Shown here: positions 59,686 to 64,000 of the stretch, in pieces
Numbering within the stretch: position 1 is the first letter of the stretch
Layout: each line of letters begins with the position of its first letter
From: CAVQBJ01 sp963724405
Lineage (GTDB): Bacteria > Actinomycetota > Thermoleophilia > Solirubrobacterales > Solirubrobacteraceae
NCBI GenBank assembly: GCA_963724405.1
Contig: CAVRUQ010000003.1
Location: 558,001-622,000 of the forward strand
Direction: 5' to 3'
DNA length: 64,000 nucleotides
Position numbers and translations under genes: made by a program
Notes under the pieces: model-generated
Database searches by the model: none
What the model was told of the DNA's origin: nothing
The model's input: only the letters and a program-made list of their open reading frames with translations

Positions 59686-60075
59686 TCAGATGAGCAGCCG
59701 GCGCAGCGCCTCGCGCGTGCGCTCGCTGTGCTGGGCCTCGGCCGCGAGCGACTCACTCACGCGCTGCAGCCAGAGATCGAAATCGACACGCTCGTGCTTG
59801 AGCGCGATGCCGCCGGACACGCGGGTCCAGATCGCCTCGACGGCGCCGTCGGCGACCTGCACCTCCGGACGACTGTCGGGCAGGGTGAGCACGATCCGGT
59901 TCACCCGCTTCGGACCGAGCAGCCCGGCGCGCCGCCGGCTGACGGCCACGCGACCGGGCAGCGACGCGGTCAGCTTCTCGGCGAGCACCTCGACGTATTG
60001 CTCGAGATCGGCGTTGTCGGCTCGCAGCGCCGCGGCGAGCACGTCGACATCGAATTCGGCCCCGTCGCCAGCCAC
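59686..60075 (-). CDS. Hypothetical protein, partner of the YbjQ-type gene
   Basis: A 129-residue soluble protein with an N-terminal alpha/beta part (LEQYVEVLAEKLTASLPGRV, VNRIVLTLPDSRPEVQV) and a helical C-terminus (ERTREALRRLLI). No family recognised. The GTG at 60075 lies 7 bases after TAGGCT (leaderless pattern). The YbjQ-type gene starts 17 bases after its end, so they form an operon and may work together. Confidence 0.75.
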   Translation of the reverse strand: MAGDGAEFDVDVLAAALRADNADLEQYVEVLAEKLTASLPGRVAVSRRRAGLLGPKRVNRIVLTLPDSRPEVQVADGAVEAIWTRVSGGIALKHERVDFDLWLQRVSESLAAEAQHSERTREALRRLLI

Positions 60076-60088
60076 GGGGCGGAGCCTA

Positions 60089-61951
60089 CTATCCGCCTGC
60101 GCTGGCGGAGTCGAGCGTCGGCTCGACCGGGGGCTCGGGGACGAGTGACAGGGCCGGCGAGGCGGCCGGCGGCTCGGCAGGCGGGTCGCCGGCGGTCGCG
60201 AGCGCGGCCGGTGACTGCTCGGCGTACAGGTGCAGGAGGCTCGGCACGAGGTTCAGGAAGACATCGACGAGCTGCGGATCGAAATGCGAGCCGCGGCTGC
60301 GCCGGATCTCGGCCAGCGCTTCGTCGACGCCCCAGGCCTCCTTGTAGGGCCGCGGCGAGACGAGCGCGTCGAACACGTCGCAGATCGCGCAGATTCGGCC
60401 GACGAGCGGGATCTCGTTGCCCTGGAGACCGGCCGGGTAGCCGTTGCCGTCCCAATGCTCGTGGTGCGTGCGCGCGATCGTTTCGGCCATCTGGATGATC
60501 GGGCGCTCCGAGCCGCCGAGGATCTCGCCGCCGGTCGTCGTGTGGGTGCGCATGATCTCCCACTCCTCCGCGTCGAGCCGCGCCGGCTTGAGCAGCACCG
60601 CGTCCGGGACGCCGATCTTGCCGACGTCGTGCATGACGCTCGCGTGGCCGAGCATCTTCGCCTCGGCGCGGCTCATGCCGGCGGCGAGGCCGAGCTGCTC
60701 GCACAGGAAGCCGATGCGCTCGACGTGCTCACCGGTGTCGGCGTCGCGCGACTCCGCCGCGTGGGCGAGGCGGCGGACGATCTCGAGCTCGGTGGCCGAC
60801 AGCTGACGGTCGCGCTCGCGCACGGTGCGCTCGAGCACGCGGGCGTACACCCCGATCAGGTGGCGCTCGACGTCGCCGGCGAGCGCGGCGGCGCCGATCG
60901 TCGCCACGAGGCCGACGCCCCAGGTGAGCAGCGGGTCGGTCGCGTCGAGGATCGTCCCGAGGTTGAACGCGAGCACGCACGCGCCGGCGTAGGCGAGCGC
61001 CGCGACGACGCTCACGGGCACCGCGAAGCGCAGCCGCACGCGCAGCGCGAGCAGCGGCGTGAGCAGCGCCGCGGCGATGACGGCGAGCCAGGCCGCCCAG
61101 CCCGGCGCCTGGCGCAGCGGGTTGCCGTGCAGCGCCGAGTAGATCGCCGCGGCCTGGATCTCCGGGCCGGACATCAGCTCACCGCCGGCGGTCGGGGTCG
61201 GGTGCACGTCCTGCAGCAGCGGCGACGTCCCGCCGATGACGACGATCTTGCCGGCGACCGCCGCCGGCGCGACGCGGCCGTACAGGACGTCGCCGTAGGA
61301 GACCGACGGGATCGTCCCCGGGGGTCCCGGGAAGTCGATCCAGGCCGGGCTCGGCCCGAACTGCGCCGGGGTGATCGGGTGGCCGAGCACCCGCTCGGCG
61401 GTGGCCACGCCGAGCGTCTGAACCCCGCCGATCGAGTAGGGATAGCCCTCGAACTCGCCGCCGTGGCTGACGAGGTTCGCGCGCGCGGCCCGCGAATGGA
61501 TCGCAGCGACGTTGGCGTCGCCGCCGAAGACCGTCGTGTGCCCGTGCCCGTCGGAGGTGACGGTCGCGAGGATCGCGCCGCCGGCGCGCCCGATCGCGTG
61601 GTAGAGCGCGAGGTCGTCAGGGATGTCTGTCTGGTTGCTGAGGTCGGCGTCGAACACGATCGTCCCCGCGCCGTCGGCGTGCAGGCGATCGACGAGCTTC
61701 GCGTCGATCGCGCGCGGGAACGGCCACGCGTGCCCGACCTCCTGCAGTGTCGGGTCGTCGACGCCGACGACGACGATCCCGCGCGGGTGGACGGTCGGAC
61801 GCAGCTGGAAGCGCAGCGACACCGTCTGGGCCTCGAGCCCGTCCCACGCCCCGAGCAGGAGCGAGCCGATGCCGAAGGCGAGCGTCAGCAGTGCGGCGAG
61901 CAGGAGCGCGGCGACGCGGAGCCGTCCGCGCGCGCTGTCGTTCGTCGTCAT
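60089..61951 (-). CDS. CHASE2-HD-GYP membrane receptor (cyclic-di-GMP phosphodiesterase)
   Basis: A 620-residue membrane protein. After one N-terminal membrane helix comes a large external CHASE2 domain (about 40-275, with the IVVVGVDDPTLQEVG and WPFPRAIDAKLVDRL motifs). Three membrane helices follow (about 285-350). The cytosolic C-terminal HD-GYP domain has VMHDVGKIGVPDAVLLKP and HHEHWDGNGYPAGLQG, so catalysis should be intact. It should lower cyclic-di-GMP in response to an external signal. A Pro/Ala-rich tail ends it. The FN3/FecR-like gene 22 bases upstream is its probable partner. Confidence 0.93.
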   Translation of the reverse strand: MTTNDSARGRLRVAALLLAALLTLAFGIGSLLLGAWDGLEAQTVSLRFQLRPTVHPRGIVVVGVDDPTLQEVGHAWPFPRAIDAKLVDRLHADGAGTIVFDADLSNQTDIPDDLALYHAIGRAGGAILATVTSDGHGHTTVFGGDANVAAIHSRAARANLVSHGGEFEGYPYSIGGVQTLGVATAERVLGHPITPAQFGPSPAWIDFPGPPGTIPSVSYGDVLYGRVAPAAVAGKIVVIGGTSPLLQDVHPTPTAGGELMSGPEIQAAAIYSALHGNPLRQAPGWAAWLAVIAAALLTPLLALRVRLRFAVPVSVVAALAYAGACVLAFNLGTILDATDPLLTWGVGLVATIGAAALAGDVERHLIGVYARVLERTVRERDRQLSATELEIVRRLAHAAESRDADTGEHVERIGFLCEQLGLAAGMSRAEAKMLGHASVMHDVGKIGVPDAVLLKPARLDAEEWEIMRTHTTTGGEILGGSERPIIQMAETIARTHHEHWDGNGYPAGLQGNEIPLVGRICAICDVFDALVSPRPYKEAWGVDEALAEIRRSRGSHFDPQLVDVFLNLVPSLLHLYAEQSPAALATAGDPPAEPPAASPALSLVPEPPVEPTLDSASAGG

Positions 61952-61973
61952 CGCCCCGCGCTCCGGGCGGCCG

Positions 61974-63224
61974 TCAGCCGGCGCGTCGCGCCAGGTAGCT
62001 GTGGCCGGTGGTCACCCGCACCGTGCGATGCGTCCGTGCGTCGCGCACGAGCACCGCGCCGCGTGCGACGGTGGTGAGCGTGCCGTCACAGCGGTCCTCG
62101 GTACGCCAGACCGTGCCCTGGACGGTGGCCACGCTGTTGTTGCCCTGCGTCGTGTAGCGGCCATGGTTGTCGCTGCCCCACAGGCTGCGCACGACGTGCG
62201 GCGATCGGGTCGAGTGGGCCGGTGCCCGGGCCGCCCGGGCGCGGAGCGGCCCGGCTGCCGACGCCGCGCAGGCGCCGAAGTTGCCGCCCGCCAGCGCCAG
62301 GATCACGCGGCCGGTCTGGCCGTGGGCGTAGCGCAACCGGAAGCTTCCGCCCCACACCATGACGGTCTGCGTGCGTCCGTGCGTGTCGAGCGCCGTCGTC
62401 AGGTTGACCACGCCGGCGTGCGCGTTGACGAGCGTCCCGTTGGGCACGTCGACGCTCGAGGTCACGGGGAGCGGCTCCGTGGCACCGGGGGGCGTGACGA
62501 GCACGACGCCCGTCGTGTCCGACACGACGGCCGAGCGCTGGAACCTGGGGGGCGCGACGGTGCCGACCGTGGAGGCGCCGGGCGTGCTGACGCCGGTCGG
62601 CGAGGAGCCGCCGCCGGTCGTCGAGGGGGCGGGCCCCGCCGGGGCGCCCGCGGTGCCCGAGCCGACCGAACCGCTGGCCCCGGTCGCGCCGGTCGCGCCG
62701 GTCGTCCCCGTCGGGGCGCCGGTTCCGACCGAGACGGAACCGCCGCCCGAACCGGTGCCCGAGCCCGTGGAGCCGCCGACGGTGGCGCCGGTGCCCGAGC
62801 CACCGCTCGCGGTCACCGAGGTGGTGCTCGTGACCGTCGTGCCGCCGCCGGTCGCGGCGATGGTGAAGGTCTGGTCGGCGCCGTAGGTCGTTCCGAGCAG
62901 GTTGTTGGCCACGACCCGGTAGTGGTAGGTCACGCCCGGCGTCAGGCCGCCGATCGTCACCGACACGCGCGTCGAGATGACGAGCGCGTTGACGCTGATC
63001 GTCGTCGTCGTCGAGCCGTAGTTCGTCGTGGTGCCGTACTGGAAGCTGACGATCGTCGCGAGGTCGTCATCGATGACGGTGGCCTGAAGGGTCGCCGAGG
63101 CGGAGCCCGCCTGGGCGGCGCCGGCCACGGCGTGGTGGCGCCCCGCCGCCTGCGCGCTGCCGGCGACCAGGGCGACGACGGCGAACACGGCGGCGAGGGT
63201 CCAACGGGCGGGCAGCGGTCGCAT
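61974..63224 (-). CDS. Secreted FN3 and FecR-like domain protein
   Basis: A 416-residue exported protein. Signal peptide residues 1-26 (VFAVVALVAGSAQA). A fibronectin type III-like domain follows (about 40-125, FQYGTTTNYGSTTTT, YHYRVVANNLLGTTYG). A long Gly/Ser/Thr-rich linker spans about 130-235. The C-terminal part has the FecR-type beta-rich layout (PLPVTSSVDVPNGTLVNAHAG, FRLRYAHGQTGRVILAL, TVQGTVWRTEDRC). In the family the external FecR domain senses or passes signals. It is the first gene of a two-gene unit with the CHASE2-HD-GYP receptor. Confidence 0.82.
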   Translation of the reverse strand: MRPLPARWTLAAVFAVVALVAGSAQAAGRHHAVAGAAQAGSASATLQATVIDDDLATIVSFQYGTTTNYGSTTTTISVNALVISTRVSVTIGGLTPGVTYHYRVVANNLLGTTYGADQTFTIAATGGGTTVTSTTSVTASGGSGTGATVGGSTGSGTGSGGGSVSVGTGAPTGTTGATGATGASGSVGSGTAGAPAGPAPSTTGGGSSPTGVSTPGASTVGTVAPPRFQRSAVVSDTTGVVLVTPPGATEPLPVTSSVDVPNGTLVNAHAGVVNLTTALDTHGRTQTVMVWGGSFRLRYAHGQTGRVILALAGGNFGACAASAAGPLRARAARAPAHSTRSPHVVRSLWGSDNHGRYTTQGNNSVATVQGTVWRTEDRCDGTLTTVARGAVLVRDARTHRTVRVTTGHSYLARRAG

Positions 63225-63322
63225 ACCCCCCGTGTCGTCGGGGCACGCGGGCCATTTGAGCCCCGGGGCGCCCGGCTGGACTCATCGTCCACGAACGTCT
63301 GAGCCGGGACGAGGGCCCTCGG

Positions 63323-63979
63323 CTAGAGCTCGGCCTCGTCGAGCAGCTGGTGCGCGAGCGCGGCCATCGTCCGGGCGACGGCCACCTGCTCGTCCTCGCT
63401 GCTGTCGCCCTGCTCGAGGCGGCGCCGCAACGCCGCGCCGAAGCGCTCGAGGAACGCGTGCTGCTCGGCGAGCGACGCGCCGCCGACCTGGGCGCGACGG
63501 GCGAGCTCGCGCACGCCGTCGGCGAGCGACAGATAGCTGCCGGAGCGGAACGCGTCGGCGAGGCGCCCGACCCAGGCGTGCACCGCGGGACGGGCGTCCT
63601 CGCGGCCGAACCAGCCGCTCGTGCCCTCGTAGATGGCTCGGCAGGCGACCTCGACGAGCGCGGGGCCATCCTCGGCGAGCAGGACCGCCGCGGCGCTCAC
63701 GGGCGCGTCCGGGACCTTCGGGGCGCGCAGGCGGACGGCGGGCGTGGGCGGCGCGAGCAGGCGCAGCTCGGAGAGCCGGAAGCGGCGGTGGCCGCCGCTC
63801 GTGCGCACGGTCGGAACACGTCCGTCGTCGGCCCAGCGGCGCAGCGTGCTCGAGGAGATGCTCAGCAGCGACGCGGCCTGGCCGAGCGTCATCGTCTGGC
63901 CGGCGTCCCGGAGGTCGTCCTCGGCCGCCGTGGGGCCCGCGGACGGCGAGAGCGCGAGCGGCGCGTCGCCGTCGGCCAT
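63323..63979 (-). CDS. MerR-type (helix-turn-helix 17) DNA-binding protein
   Basis: A 218-residue regulator. Residues 30-75 hold an excisionase/MerR-like winged helix (MTLGQAASLLSISSSTLRRW, then TSGGHRRFRLSEL), as in BldC-type proteins. The C-terminal 140 residues are helical (EVACRAIYEGTSGWFGREDA, ELARRAQVGGASLAEQHAFL) and could bind a ligand or partner. The ATG at 63979 is 22 bases from the right edge, and the upstream frame is open to the edge, so a longer start outside the window cannot be excluded. Confidence 0.8.
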   Translation of the reverse strand: MADGDAPLALSPSAGPTAAEDDLRDAGQTMTLGQAASLLSISSSTLRRWADDGRVPTVRTSGGHRRFRLSELRLLAPPTPAVRLRAPKVPDAPVSAAAVLLAEDGPALVEVACRAIYEGTSGWFGREDARPAVHAWVGRLADAFRSGSYLSLADGVRELARRAQVGGASLAEQHAFLERFGAALRRRLEQGDSSEDEQVAVARTMAALAHQLLDEAEL

Positions 63980-64000
63980 CGGCTGGTTGCTCAGCGCGAA

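Overview
The window comes from a GC-rich actinobacterium. The gene content points to the Thermoleophilia/Solirubrobacterales type (Conexibacter, Solirubrobacter and relatives), but this rests on family recognition and not on a database search. Supporting signs are an actinobacterial integration host factor next to gmk and rpoZ, frequent GTG starts, many genes whose only plausible start lies 6-9 bases after a TAnnnT box (leaderless pattern), paired DHODH-B subunits, and secreted Thr/Ser-rich proteins with C-terminal features common in that order. No rRNA, CRISPR array, prophage or complete insertion sequence was seen.

Layout. Bases 1-13.9 kb: a giant secreted repeat protein cut by the left edge, a dapA-rnj pair, a secreted beta-propeller protein, a RecD2-like helicase (the only large plus-strand gene here) and an L,D-transpeptidase. 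Bases 13.9-31.9 kb: a long minus-strand housekeeping block. In transcription order it holds mihF, gmk, rpoZ, coaBC, a TPR gene, rimP-nusA-ylxR-infB-rbfA-nrnA-truB-ribF-rpsO-peroxiredoxin, a DsbA-like gene, pnp, an M16 peptidase, dapB and a small unknown gene. It joins ribosome maturation, transcription elongation, RNA decay and lysine/DAP synthesis. Bases 32.1-41.7 kb: a tightly overlapping pyrimidine operon pyrR-pyrB-pyrC-isochorismatase-like-carA-carB-pyrK-pyrD, preceded by a recognisable PyrR-binding RNA hairpin that overlaps the ribosome binding site. Bases 41.7-46.1 kb: RNase Z, then a histidine kinase, a response regulator and a double-REC/GAF/HD-GYP protein that together look like a phosphorelay ending in cyclic-di-GMP breakdown.

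Bases 46.3-54.4 kb look accessory. A tRNA-Arg(CCG) is followed at once by a second, partial copy of its 3' half, then by a toxin-antitoxin pair whose toxin is frameshifted, scattered metabolic and membrane genes, a TetR/crotonase divergent pair around a palindromic operator, a broken propeller-like gene and a tiny gene with a strong ribosome binding site. No integrase is visible. Bases 54.4-64 kb: a secreted CocE-type hydrolase, an MFS exporter, a duplicated YbjQ-type protein, a CHASE2-HD-GYP receptor paired with a secreted FN3/FecR-like protein, and a MerR-type regulator at the right edge.

The most interesting items are the PyrR translational switch, a terminator sitting in the leader of the rimP-nusA-infB operon, a zinc-finger-like tail on NusA, the isochorismatase-like gene inside the pyr operon, the tRNA remnant with the decaying toxin-antitoxin pair, and paired hairpin repeats at 19.4-19.75 kb. 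No clearly new multi-gene defence or biosynthetic system was found.
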